Assembly: GCA_038245175.1 (NCBI GenBank)
Contig: JBBRSR010000011.1
Location: 1-64,000 of the forward strand
Direction of reading: 5' to 3'
DNA length: 64,000 bases
Origin: Nakamurella sp038245175
GTDB lineage: Bacteria; Actinomycetota; Actinomycetes; Mycobacteriales; Nakamurellaceae
Part shown: in pieces, positions 18,151-28,041 of the stretch
How positions within the stretch are numbered: position 1 is the first letter of the stretch
How the letters are laid out: each line of letters begins with the position of its first letter
Program-made: the position numbers and the translations under genes
The notes under the pieces: generated by a model
What the model saw: the letters and a program-made list of their open reading frames with translations, nothing else
The model's database searches: none
What the model was told of the DNA's origin: nothing

Positions 18151-19275
18151 TCAGTTCCGCCGGATGTTGGCGAACGCGGCCCGGTCGACAGCGGAGACCG
18201 GCTTGCCCTCGTCGATGACGGCATCCGCCGGGTCGACCCGCGCATCGACGCCGCCGGCCAGCAGCACCACATCAGGTCCGATGTTGCGCTTGACCAGGGC
18301 CAACGCGATCGGGCCGTCCTCGTGGTGCTGGGCCACGGTGCCGATCCGGCCGACCACTCGGCCCTCGGTGGTGGTGACCGCCTCGCCCGCGGCGGGCAGC
18401 ACGTCCTGGCTACCATCCAGATTCAGCAGCACCAGGCGCCGTGGCGGCCGCCCGAGGTTGGCCACCCGGGCGACGGTTTCCTGGCCCCGATAGCAGCCCT
18501 TGTGCAGGTGCACCGCGACGCCGAGCCAACCCACTTCATTCGGGATGGTCTTCTCGTCGGTGTCCACCCCGATCCGCGGTCGCCGCGCGGCGACGCGCAG
18601 TGCGTCATCGGCCCAGCTGCCCGTCGGTCGCGCGCCGGCGCCGATGAGCACGCGTGCGGTGGCGGCGACCTCGTCCTCGGCGACGAACAGGTCGAAGCCG
18701 ACGGCGGTGTGCCGAATAAAACCGGCCTGGTGCACGGCGGCGCTGTTGAGCGGGGGCAGCGGCAATCCGGCGGCGGTCAGCACGCCGGGAACCTTCGGGC
18801 CCAACAGGCTCAGCTCCCGCAGCGGTGAGTGCTCGATGGTCACGTCGGTCCAGAATTTCATCATTTCCAGGTACTTCACGAGCGCCGCAGCGCGACCCGG
18901 ATCAGTGTCCAGATAGGTGACGCCGCCGACCTCGGTGACGCCGAAATGGTGCTCGACGTGACCGTTGGGGGACAGGATCAACGCCTCGGTGGCGGCCCCG
19001 TCGGCCAGTGGCAGCAGCAGTTGACTGGTGAGCTTGTTGAGCCAGTCATGACGGTCCGGCCCGGCGACGACGACAACCTCACGGTGTGACCGGTCGATCA
19101 GCCCGGCGGCGCCCTCGGCCGCGCGCTGTTCGCCGGTCGGGTCGCCGTAGTGCCAGGCCACCGGCGCATCCGAACCGCCGCCGGCAACCGCACCGGGCAG
19201 CTGGAGCAGCGGGGACGGCGTGATGTGGAGTGCGGCCGTTGGCGGAAGGGCGGGTGAATTCGGGGCATCGGCCAT
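18151..19275 (-). CDS. ygfZ: YgfZ/GcvT-like folate-binding protein
   Basis: A 374-residue protein of the YgfZ/GcvT family, implicated in Fe-S cluster maintenance through folate. The signature KGCYRGQETVAR (K-G-C-Y-x-G-Q-E) is intact. The N-terminal half has LIDRSHREVVVVAGPDRHDWLN as in GcvT folds. The start is set at ATG 19275 (MADAPNSPAL); upstream codons in the open frame read as low-complexity Arg/Pro. Position next to pabC matches Rv0811c-Rv0812 in mycobacteria, here with coaA between them. Confidence 0.88.
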   Translation of the reverse strand: MADAPNSPALPPTAALHITPSPLLQLPGAVAGGGSDAPVAWHYGDPTGEQRAAEGAAGLIDRSHREVVVVAGPDRHDWLNKLTSQLLLPLADGAATEALILSPNGHVEHHFGVTEVGGVTYLDTDPGRAAALVKYLEMMKFWTDVTIEHSPLRELSLLGPKVPGVLTAAGLPLPPLNSAAVHQAGFIRHTAVGFDLFVAEDEVAATARVLIGAGARPTGSWADDALRVAARRPRIGVDTDEKTIPNEVGWLGVAVHLHKGCYRGQETVARVANLGRPPRRLVLLNLDGSQDVLPAAGEAVTTTEGRVVGRIGTVAQHHEDGPIALALVKRNIGPDVVLLAGGVDARVDPADAVIDEGKPVSAVDRAAFANIRRN

Positions 19276-19373
19276 GCCCTCGATGGTAGGCCAGGCTGCG
19301 GTTCTCCTTCGCTGATTGCACGTCCCGGTGCTCGGCTCGGGGCGCACCGGCCGGCAGGGCACAATGATCAGCT

Positions 19374-20399
19374 ATGTCCAGCAGCGACGGTGAGGCAGCC
19401 ACCAATCAGGCTGACCAGCCCAGTGCCCAGGCGCATTCCGCGGTCTCGCCCGACGGCGCCTCGCCCTGGATCGAGTTCGGCCGCCGCGAGTGGAGCCGGT
19501 TGGCCGAGGCCACCCCGGTGCCGTTGAGTGACGATGAAATCAGTCGACTGGCCGGGCTGACCGATCCCATCGATCTGGCCGAGGTCGAGGCGATCTACCT
19601 GCCGTTGTCCCGGTTACTCAACCTGTATGTGGCCGGCACCGGTGAGCTGCATCGGGTCACCTCGAAGTTCCTGTTCGAGAAGCAGCAGCGGACGCCGTTC
19701 GTGATCGGGGTGGCCGGATCAGTGGCAGTGGGAAAGTCGACCACATCCAGGGTGTTGCGGGAGCTGCTCGGGCGCTGGCCGGACACGCCGCGGGTCGAGC
19801 TGGTCACCACGGACGGCTTTCTCTATCCCAACAAGGTGCTGGAGAAGCGCAAGCTGATGCAGCGCAAGGGTTTTCCAGAGTCCTATGACCGGCGGGCGTT
19901 GCTCGACTTCGTCGCCGAGGTCAAGTCGGGGGCGGCCGAGGTGCGGGCGCCCAGATACGACCATGTCAGCTATGACATCCTGCCGGGCGACGGGCTGGTG
20001 GTTCGGCGGCCGGACGTGCTGATCCTGGAGGGCCTGAACGTGTTGCAACCGGCAACCCTGCCGATCCCGGGCGGTCGCACCACCGAGAGTGCCCTCGCGC
20101 TCAGCGATTTCTTCGACTTCTCGATCTATGTGGACGCCAGGTCCATCGACATCCAGCGCTGGTATGTCGAGCGCTTCCTGCATCTGCGGGCGTCCGCGTT
20201 CGCCGAACCCGGCGCCTTTTTCCATCGTTTCGCGGAGCTCACCGACGACCAGGCCGCCGCACTGGCGACCGAGATCTGGGCGTCGATCAACGAGCCGAAC
20301 CTGATCGCCAACATCCGTCCGACGCGCGGGCGGGCCAACCTCGTGTTGCGCAAGGGCGCTGACCATTCGATCAAGCGGGTCAGGCTGCGCAAGCTGTAG
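19374..20399 (+). CDS. coaA: Pantothenate kinase, type I
   Basis: A 341-residue CoaA, catalysing the first step of coenzyme A synthesis (pantothenate to 4'-phosphopantothenate with ATP). Walker A GVAGSVAVGKSTTSR is near residues 115-130, followed by TTDGFLYPN and the substrate region MQRKGFPESYD. It has a roughly 40-residue acidic N-terminal extension before the usual PWIEFGRREW. The 220 nt after it, up to 20620, contain no gene I can support. Confidence 0.95.
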   Translation: MSSSDGEAATNQADQPSAQAHSAVSPDGASPWIEFGRREWSRLAEATPVPLSDDEISRLAGLTDPIDLAEVEAIYLPLSRLLNLYVAGTGELHRVTSKFLFEKQQRTPFVIGVAGSVAVGKSTTSRVLRELLGRWPDTPRVELVTTDGFLYPNKVLEKRKLMQRKGFPESYDRRALLDFVAEVKSGAAEVRAPRYDHVSYDILPGDGLVVRRPDVLILEGLNVLQPATLPIPGGRTTESALALSDFFDFSIYVDARSIDIQRWYVERFLHLRASAFAEPGAFFHRFAELTDDQAAALATEIWASINEPNLIANIRPTRGRANLVLRKGADHSIKRVRLRKL

Positions 20400-20620
20400 A
20401 CGGCTCGGCCGGGAAATCGCCGTGCTGAGGGCTAGCACGTCTGTTCGATATCTGGTATTTTGGGTGCATGGATACCGCGGGGCGGTGACCGCCGACCCCG
20501 AAGCCGGACAACGACGAATCAGCACCCTTCTGATCAGTGCCCCGGACATCAGCGGCGTGCCGGAGCGGGTGCACGAGGCAAGAATCGGTTGGCAATGATC
20601 GAGCCGCTATCGTCCCCAAC

Positions 20621-21478
20621 ATGAGCAAACTCGTGGTCGCCCTGCTTGACGGAACCCTGGTCGACCCCGGGCAGCCGCTGATCCACGCCGACGACTTCGG
20701 CGTATTGCGCGGTGACGGGATCTTTGAAACCACCCTGGTGGTCGACGGATATGCCCGCGATCTCACCGAACACCTGGCCCGCCTCGAGGTCAGCGCAACC
20801 ATGCTGGACCTGGCCGTACCGGGCGCCGCTGACTGGCACCGAGGCATCGACACAGTGCTGGCCAACTGGACCGGCGGGCGCGACATGGTGCTCCGGCTGG
20901 TCGCCACCAGGGGCCGCGAGAACGCCGGTCAACCGACGTGCTTCGCCATCGGCGGCCCGGTCAACCCGCAAATCTACGCCGACCGTTCGATCGGGGTGCG
21001 GGTGCTCACCCTGCCCCGCGGGTTCGCCGGCGCAGCGGCTGCGACGATGCCCTGGCTGCTCGCCGGGGCCAAGACGCTGTCCTACGCGATCAACATGGCC
21101 GCCGGCCGCTACGCCCACGCCCACGACGCCGACGACGTCATCTTCGTCGGTTCGGACGGGCTGGTGTTGGAGGGGCCGACCGCGACGGTGGTGATCGCCC
21201 GTGGCCATACCCTGATCACGCCCCCGACGGACGGCATCCTGGCCGGTGTCACCGTCCGTCGGCTGTATCGCGATGCGGCCATCCAGGGTTGGCTGACCGA
21301 GACAGCGCCGCTGAAGCCGACGGACCTGCACGAGGCCGACGGGCTCTGGCTGGTCTCCGGTGTCCGGTTGCTGGCGCCCGTGGTGAGCATCGACGGAGTG
21401 CCCCGATCGATCGGGCAGGCGACCGAAGAGCTGGCCGGAATTCTGGCCATTCCGCAAGGCCTGGCCCAAAAGGACTAG
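20621..21478 (+). CDS. pabC: Aminodeoxychorismate lyase-like class IV PLP aminotransferase
   Basis: A 285-residue fold-type IV PLP protein. The active-site Lys is K151 in LAGAKTLSYAINM, and the PLP phosphate loop lies near GILAGVTVRRLY. N-terminal DDFGVLRGDGIFETTLV is typical of PabC and branched-chain aminotransferases. PabC converts aminodeoxychorismate to p-aminobenzoate for folate; assignment over D-amino-acid transaminase rests mainly on the conserved position (Rv0812-like). The ATG at 20621 opens MSKLVVALLDG; an upstream in-frame ATG at 20537 adds a non-conserved stretch. Confidence 0.82.
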   Translation: MSKLVVALLDGTLVDPGQPLIHADDFGVLRGDGIFETTLVVDGYARDLTEHLARLEVSATMLDLAVPGAADWHRGIDTVLANWTGGRDMVLRLVATRGRENAGQPTCFAIGGPVNPQIYADRSIGVRVLTLPRGFAGAAAATMPWLLAGAKTLSYAINMAAGRYAHAHDADDVIFVGSDGLVLEGPTATVVIARGHTLITPPTDGILAGVTVRRLYRDAAIQGWLTETAPLKPTDLHEADGLWLVSGVRLLAPVVSIDGVPRSIGQATEELAGILAIPQGLAQKD

Positions 21479-21530
21479 ACCAACGAAAAGTCGCTGCCTG
21501 GACATGCCGAGTTCGCCTCGGTCGGGTTGA

Positions 21531-23177
<1,647 letters not shown>

Positions 23178-23183
23178 CTGGTC

Positions 23184-25058
23184 TCAGACCACCGTCGGTG
23201 GCCGGAAGCCCATCGCCTGCCACTCGGCGTAGGTGAGTTGGTGGACCACGCCGGCGGGGTCCCGCACGTAGATGTTGGCTGAGCCCGCTGACTTGTAGAC
23301 CGTCGAGCCTTCGATCCAACCGGCCACACCGGGCGGCGGATAGCCCGCGCGGGACCACTGGTCGAAGGTCAGCCGATCCCAGTGCCAGACGGGCCAGAAG
23401 GTGACCCCGTAGATACTCGGCGCCCAGGGGTACTTGACAAAATAGGTCGGCCCGAACTGCGGCGACGGGAACCCGGCCGCCTGCCACTCGGCGTAGCTCA
23501 GGGCCACTGCGGCACCGTTGACCAGCTTGTACAGGGTCGAGATGTAGGCCATCTTGTAGACCGGGAACATGCGGGCGGCGTTGGTCCCGGTCCGCGCCGA
23601 GTTGCCCTTGAAGGTCGGCCAGTCGCCGCGGCCGAGCGCGGTGTTGGTCGTCCAGGCGAACACCTTGCCGTGCTGGCCGCCGATGGCGGTGCTGCTCACC
23701 TCGATGATCCAGGTCCTTCCGTTGATGGACGCCACGGTCGGGGCCGCCGTCATCGGGTCGACGCCGACCTGGGTCTCACCGCTGTACCGCAGGTCGCCGG
23801 CGGCATCGTAGGCCCGAAGCCACTGCTCGCCGCCGATGATCACGTTCTGCCGGCCGTCGTTGTCGATGTCCGCGATCGAGGCCGAAGCGTGTAATCCGGG
23901 ACAGGTTGAGGGGGTGCTCACCCCGGTGTTCGGCGGCGCGTACGGATTGTTGCCGGCGCAGTGGGCCCAGATTCGCTGGCCGGAGCCGGTGTAGGCGTAC
24001 AGGTAGCCGTCCTCGGCGACGAAGGCGACGTCGGGCCGGCCGTCGGCATTGATGTCCCCGATGGCCGGTGACGACGTCACATTGCGGCCGATGTTGACCG
24101 GCCAGCCGGGCACGTTCGAGCCGTCGCCGTGGAAGGCGTAGACATACTGGCCGTACATCCGCTGGCGGCCGCCGTCCCACATCGTGTACGGCATGTTGCC
24201 GGTGCCGACCACGACGTCCAAGCGTCCATCCTGGTCGAGGTCGGCAAGTGCCGGGCTGGACCAGACCACCTGCTTGCTGATGAATTTCGGCCAGCCGGCG
24301 ACCCGGCTGCCGTCCGTGTGCCAGGCTCCGACGTAGCCGCCGTAATCCGGGCTGCAGGTCTGGCCCGGGGCGCCGTCGCAGTCGTATCCGGCGACGATCT
24401 CGGGCCGTCCGTCGCCGTCGATATCCCCGATTGCCGGGCTCGACCAGCTGGTGTCACCGAGGAAGACCGGCCACCCGGGGAACAGCTGCCCGTTCTCCAT
24501 AAAGATATACACATGCTGGTCCAGGCCGCTGACGATGATCTCGTAGTTGCCGTTGCCGTCGATATCGGCCACGGCCGGGGTGGCCATGGCGCCACCGAAG
24601 GGCGCGTCCGGCCCGAACTTGACCGTGACGAGCCGTCGCCCGTCGCCGCGGACGACGCCGACGTCGCCGTGGGTGTTGGCGTAGATGATGTCGAGTTTGC
24701 CGTCGCGGTCGTAATCGACCAGGGCGGGCGAAGACTGAACGGCGCCGGGACCGGTATAGAACTGGAACCAGCGCACCCCGGTGTCCGTCCGCCAGGCGTA
24801 GATGTTGCCGTCCGGGAAGCCCGCGACGATGTCCGGGACGCCGTTGCCGTCGATGTCGCCGACCACCGCCCCGGCGAACTTCTCACCGATCTGGCTGTAG
24901 TTAGCGGCGAAGTTCGGGGTGTCCCAGCCGCCGGCGGGGCTTACCTTTGGCAGCGCCACATTCGCGGCGGCCCGGACGGCGGCATCGGCAGGAAGCGCCA
25001 CCAGGCCGAGGCCGAGGGCCAGACTTATCCCGACGGCCAGAATTGATCTCTTGCGCAT
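23184..25058 (-). CDS. Secreted FG-GAP/VCBS beta-propeller protein with C-terminal repeat module
   Basis: A 624-residue secreted protein. Residues 1-27 are a signal peptide (MRKRSILAVG, hydrophobic core, cleavage near ADA-AV). The middle holds at least seven FG-GAP-type blades with calcium-binding DxDxDG loops, for example DIDGNGVPD, DYDRDGKLD, DIDGDGRPE and DLDQDGRLD. The last 120 residues contain three short repeats ending in AEWQAAGFP, DQWSRAGYP and AEWQAMGFR. This tail aligns with the tail of the SpoIID-like protein at 28038-29645. ATG at 25058 follows GGGGAG. FG-GAP domains usually bind proteins or sugars; the tail may attach it to the envelope (inference). Divergent from the amidase gene. 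Confidence 0.8.
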   Translation of the reverse strand: MRKRSILAVGISLALGLGLVALPADAAVRAAANVALPKVSPAGGWDTPNFAANYSQIGEKFAGAVVGDIDGNGVPDIVAGFPDGNIYAWRTDTGVRWFQFYTGPGAVQSSPALVDYDRDGKLDIIYANTHGDVGVVRGDGRRLVTVKFGPDAPFGGAMATPAVADIDGNGNYEIIVSGLDQHVYIFMENGQLFPGWPVFLGDTSWSSPAIGDIDGDGRPEIVAGYDCDGAPGQTCSPDYGGYVGAWHTDGSRVAGWPKFISKQVVWSSPALADLDQDGRLDVVVGTGNMPYTMWDGGRQRMYGQYVYAFHGDGSNVPGWPVNIGRNVTSSPAIGDINADGRPDVAFVAEDGYLYAYTGSGQRIWAHCAGNNPYAPPNTGVSTPSTCPGLHASASIADIDNDGRQNVIIGGEQWLRAYDAAGDLRYSGETQVGVDPMTAAPTVASINGRTWIIEVSSTAIGGQHGKVFAWTTNTALGRGDWPTFKGNSARTGTNAARMFPVYKMAYISTLYKLVNGAAVALSYAEWQAAGFPSPQFGPTYFVKYPWAPSIYGVTFWPVWHWDRLTFDQWSRAGYPPPGVAGWIEGSTVYKSAGSANIYVRDPAGVVHQLTYAEWQAMGFRPPTVV

Positions 25059-25136
25059 GACTTCTCCCCAGCAGCAGGCTTCATGCACATCGTGACAGGT
25101 GGCAGGCCGGGAGGCCGCCAAAAACTGTGACTCTCT

Positions 25137-25194
25137 GAAGTCAACCGATTACACAGAGCTTATATTGATTACATTTCGAAGTCAATCAATTACA
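25137..25194. promoter_or_regulatory. AT-rich divergent control region with phased ATTACA repeats
   Basis: Two 17-bp direct repeats, GAAGTCAACCGATTACA (25137-25153) and GAAGTCAATCAATTACA (25178-25194), flank a third ATTACA at 25168-25173. The three ATTACA cores start at 25148, 25168 and 25189, spaced 20 and 21 bp, two helical turns. The stretch is strikingly AT-rich for this genome. On the minus strand it includes TTGACT followed by TATAAG, a possible promoter for the FG-GAP gene. No ORF is supported in 25059-25353. Confidence 0.5.
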
Positions 25195-25353
25195 AGGAGT
25201 AAGCTTCAATCTGACTGGTAACCGTCCGTATCCTTGCCAGGACGCAGCGTGTTGTTGTTCACTTCTTGCACATCAGTATCACCCATCTCACGGTCGACGC
25301 CTCTTCTTCCGAGGGGCCGACGCCGGCTCGTCCCGTCCGAGAGCTGAATCCCT

Positions 25354-28041
25354 GTGCGCATTCTCAATTTCGCCACCGTCACGGCAGTCCTAGTGGCGAC
25401 GCTCATCCTGATGCCACTGGCGTCCCCCCCGTCGGCAGTAGCAGAGCCTACGGTCAGCACTGCCGGGCCGGTGAAACCCATCGTCACCGAGGTCCCGATC
25501 GATCGGGTCGCTGCGGCGGCGGCCGCGGCCGGAGCCGCCGCGACCGCGGCGCCGGCGGCTGCGCCGCAGGTGGCCCACCCGGTATCGACCCCGGTGGTGA
25601 TCCAGCAGATCAGCGAGAAGCCGTTCTCCGCCGTCGGCTTCAAGTACGACGCCGGTTTCGCGTCGCCGACGATCGACATCAAGGTCCGCGAGCACGGTAC
25701 CTGGAGCGACTGGCAGCACCTGGACACCACCGACGGCGGACCGGACGCGAATACCGCCGAGGGTCTCAGGGCCGCCGCGCGCGTCACAACGGAACCGTTG
25801 CTGTCATCGGCGGCCGATGCTTTCGAGGTCCGGGTCACCGCTGTCGGGGGTCCGCTGCCGACCGGATTCGTCGCGGTCACCATCGACCCCGGCAGCTCTG
25901 CGGCCGATGCGAACCTGCAGGGCACGGTGCCGATGGCGCCCTCGCTAGCCGGCTCGGATGCGGCGCCGACTGCGACGACTGCGGCCGCCGGAGATCTGGT
26001 GAGCCCGGCGCCCACGATCATCACCCGGGCCCAGTGGGGTGCCGACGAAAGCCTGCGGCAGCTGCAGCCCGGCTGCGAGCCGCGGTACAACTCGACGATC
26101 AAGGTCGGCTTCGTGCACCATGTGGCCTCGACGAACAACTACGACGCCGCCGGCGCGGCCGCGGAAGTCCGAGCGATCTACGCCTATCACGTGCTGACCA
26201 ACGGGTGGTGCGACTTCGGCTACAACTTCGTGGTCGACAAGTTCGGCCGGGTCTATGAGGGGCGGTACGGCGGAGTGACCCTGCCGGTTGTCGGCGCCCA
26301 TACCGGTGGATTCAACAAGGACAGCTTCGGAGTCTCCGCACTCGGGAACTACGACATCGCGCAGCCGTCCGACATCATGGTCAGTGCGATCGCCCGCGTC
26401 CTCGGCTGGAAACTCGGCCTGCACAACCGCAACCCGCTCGGCAAGGACAACCTGGTCAGCGCGGGCGGCGGGACGGACAAGTGGCCGGTCGGTCAGACCG
26501 TCACGTTCAACGTCGTCAGTGGGCACCGCGACTCGGGCAACACCGTCTGCCCTGGTCAGTATCTGTATCCCAGGCTTGGCTCGATCCGGGTGGTGGCGAA
26601 TGCCATTTCGCAGCAGACGAACACCACCATCACCGATGCGGCGCCGGCAAACCAGCAGGTCGACTATGCCGGGAGCCCGGCACGGTTCGGCGCCTACGTG
26701 CCCAGCGCCCAGCCATGGGACCTGACGATCGTCGAGGAGACCACCGGCAAGCTGGTGCAGCACTCCATCGGCTACACCGAGCCGGGCACCTTCCCCGGTG
26801 TGTGGGACCTGCGGGATGCCAGCGGCAACTGGGCTCGTGGCGGCATGTACGTGTGGTATCTCAGGACCGCCGCGGGTGGCTTTGCCGCGGCCAAAATCGA
26901 GGTGTTGCCGCCGCGAGAAACGGCCAGGGCGGCACCCTTCAGCGGAGGGGTCAGCAACGCCGGCTTCACGCCGATCGCCCCGATCAGGGTCTATGACAGC
27001 CGCCCTGGAACGACGCAGCCGCTCGGCCCGGGCAGCAGCCGCACCATCAGGGTCGTCGGCGGGTCTACCGGGCTACCCTCCTCAGGCGTGGCGGCGGTGG
27101 CGCTCAACGTGACCGCGGTCGACGCCACGCAGCCGAGCTACGTGACAGCCTGGCCGGCCGGCGGGCTGCGGCCGGGGACCTCCTCGCTAAATGTCACCGT
27201 GGGCGACACGGTGCCTGGCATGGTCGTGGTCCCGGTCGGTTCGAACGGGTCCGTGGCCATCGCCAACGATGCCGGGTCGGTGCACCTGCTGGTGGACGTC
27301 ATCGGGTACTTCCCGACCTCGGGTGGTTCGCGCATGCACACGGTGGCGCCGGTCCGCGTCGTCGATGGCGCGTCGAGCCCGATGGCCAACGCCGAGTCCC
27401 GGACGATCGACCTGGCCACGACGCTCGGCGTGGATCGCAGCACGCTCACCGGCGCGGTCGTGAACGTGACCATCGCGGGCGCATCCGCCCCCGGAAATGT
27501 GCTCGTCCACCCGGCCGGTGCCCCTTCGGACTCCTCGACCGCCAACGTGGTGATGGGCCGAGACGTGTCCAACCGCAGCCTGGTCGCGACCGCAGACGGC
27601 CGGATCTCGGTCCGCAATGTCGGCGGCACGGCGCGCGTCTTCGTCGACGTGGTCGGCTATTTCACCACCGACGGTACCGGCTCCCGATACACCTCGATCG
27701 CCGCCAACAGGTTGCTCGACACCCGGTTCGGGCCCGGGCAGCGGGCGCCGCTGGGCACCGCCGAGACGATGTCGATCAAGATCACCGGGGTCGGTCGGGT
27801 GCCGGCGAACGCCATGGCGGTGCTGGGCACGCTGACGAGCGACCGTGCCTCCGCCCCCAGTTACTTACGGGTCTGGGCCACCGGCGGGGCCCCGCCCGCC
27901 ACCAGTGACCTGAATCCGACGCCGATGGTGGCCACGGCGAACGCGACCGTGCTGCCGCCCGGACAGGGCGGCAGCGCGCAGATCTACAACAACGCAGGGA
28001 CGACCCACGTGATCCTCGACGTGGTCGGCTACTTCTCGTGA
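25354..28041 (+). CDS. Secreted PGRP-type N-acetylmuramoyl-L-alanine amidase with three C-terminal beta modules
   Basis: An 895-residue exported protein: signal peptide (residues 1-30), an Ala-rich linker, an N-terminal beta domain seen in actinobacterial PGRP proteins (residues 85-185), an amidase-2/PGRP domain (about 225-420) and three modules ending in VDVIGYF, VDVVGYF and LDVVGYF. Candidate zinc ligands are intact: the H255-H256 pair (VHHVA), H391 (GHRD) and C399 (TVCPG). Such enzymes cut the amide between muramic acid and the stem peptide. GTG start at 25354. Its stop overlaps the start of the SpoIID-like gene (GTGA), so both are co-translated. It lacks the triple-repeat tail of its two neighbours. 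Confidence 0.88.
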   Translation: MRILNFATVTAVLVATLILMPLASPPSAVAEPTVSTAGPVKPIVTEVPIDRVAAAAAAAGAAATAAPAAAPQVAHPVSTPVVIQQISEKPFSAVGFKYDAGFASPTIDIKVREHGTWSDWQHLDTTDGGPDANTAEGLRAAARVTTEPLLSSAADAFEVRVTAVGGPLPTGFVAVTIDPGSSAADANLQGTVPMAPSLAGSDAAPTATTAAAGDLVSPAPTIITRAQWGADESLRQLQPGCEPRYNSTIKVGFVHHVASTNNYDAAGAAAEVRAIYAYHVLTNGWCDFGYNFVVDKFGRVYEGRYGGVTLPVVGAHTGGFNKDSFGVSALGNYDIAQPSDIMVSAIARVLGWKLGLHNRNPLGKDNLVSAGGGTDKWPVGQTVTFNVVSGHRDSGNTVCPGQYLYPRLGSIRVVANAISQQTNTTITDAAPANQQVDYAGSPARFGAYVPSAQPWDLTIVEETTGKLVQHSIGYTEPGTFPGVWDLRDASGNWARGGMYVWYLRTAAGGFAAAKIEVLPPRETARAAPFSGGVSNAGFTPIAPIRVYDSRPGTTQPLGPGSSRTIRVVGGSTGLPSSGVAAVALNVTAVDATQPSYVTAWPAGGLRPGTSSLNVTVGDTVPGMVVVPVGSNGSVAIANDAGSVHLLVDVIGYFPTSGGSRMHTVAPVRVVDGASSPMANAESRTIDLATTLGVDRSTLTGAVVNVTIAGASAPGNVLVHPAGAPSDSSTANVVMGRDVSNRSLVATADGRISVRNVGGTARVFVDVVGYFTTDGTGSRYTSIAANRLLDTRFGPGQRAPLGTAETMSIKITGVGRVPANAMAVLGTLTSDRASAPSYLRVWATGGAPPATSDLNPTPMVATANATVLPPGQGGSAQIYNNAGTTHVILDVVGYFS

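Noticed and set aside
20400..20620. Possible small genes between coaA and pabC
   Set aside because: Frames there are short or shadows; no start with a ribosome-binding site and no recognisable protein.
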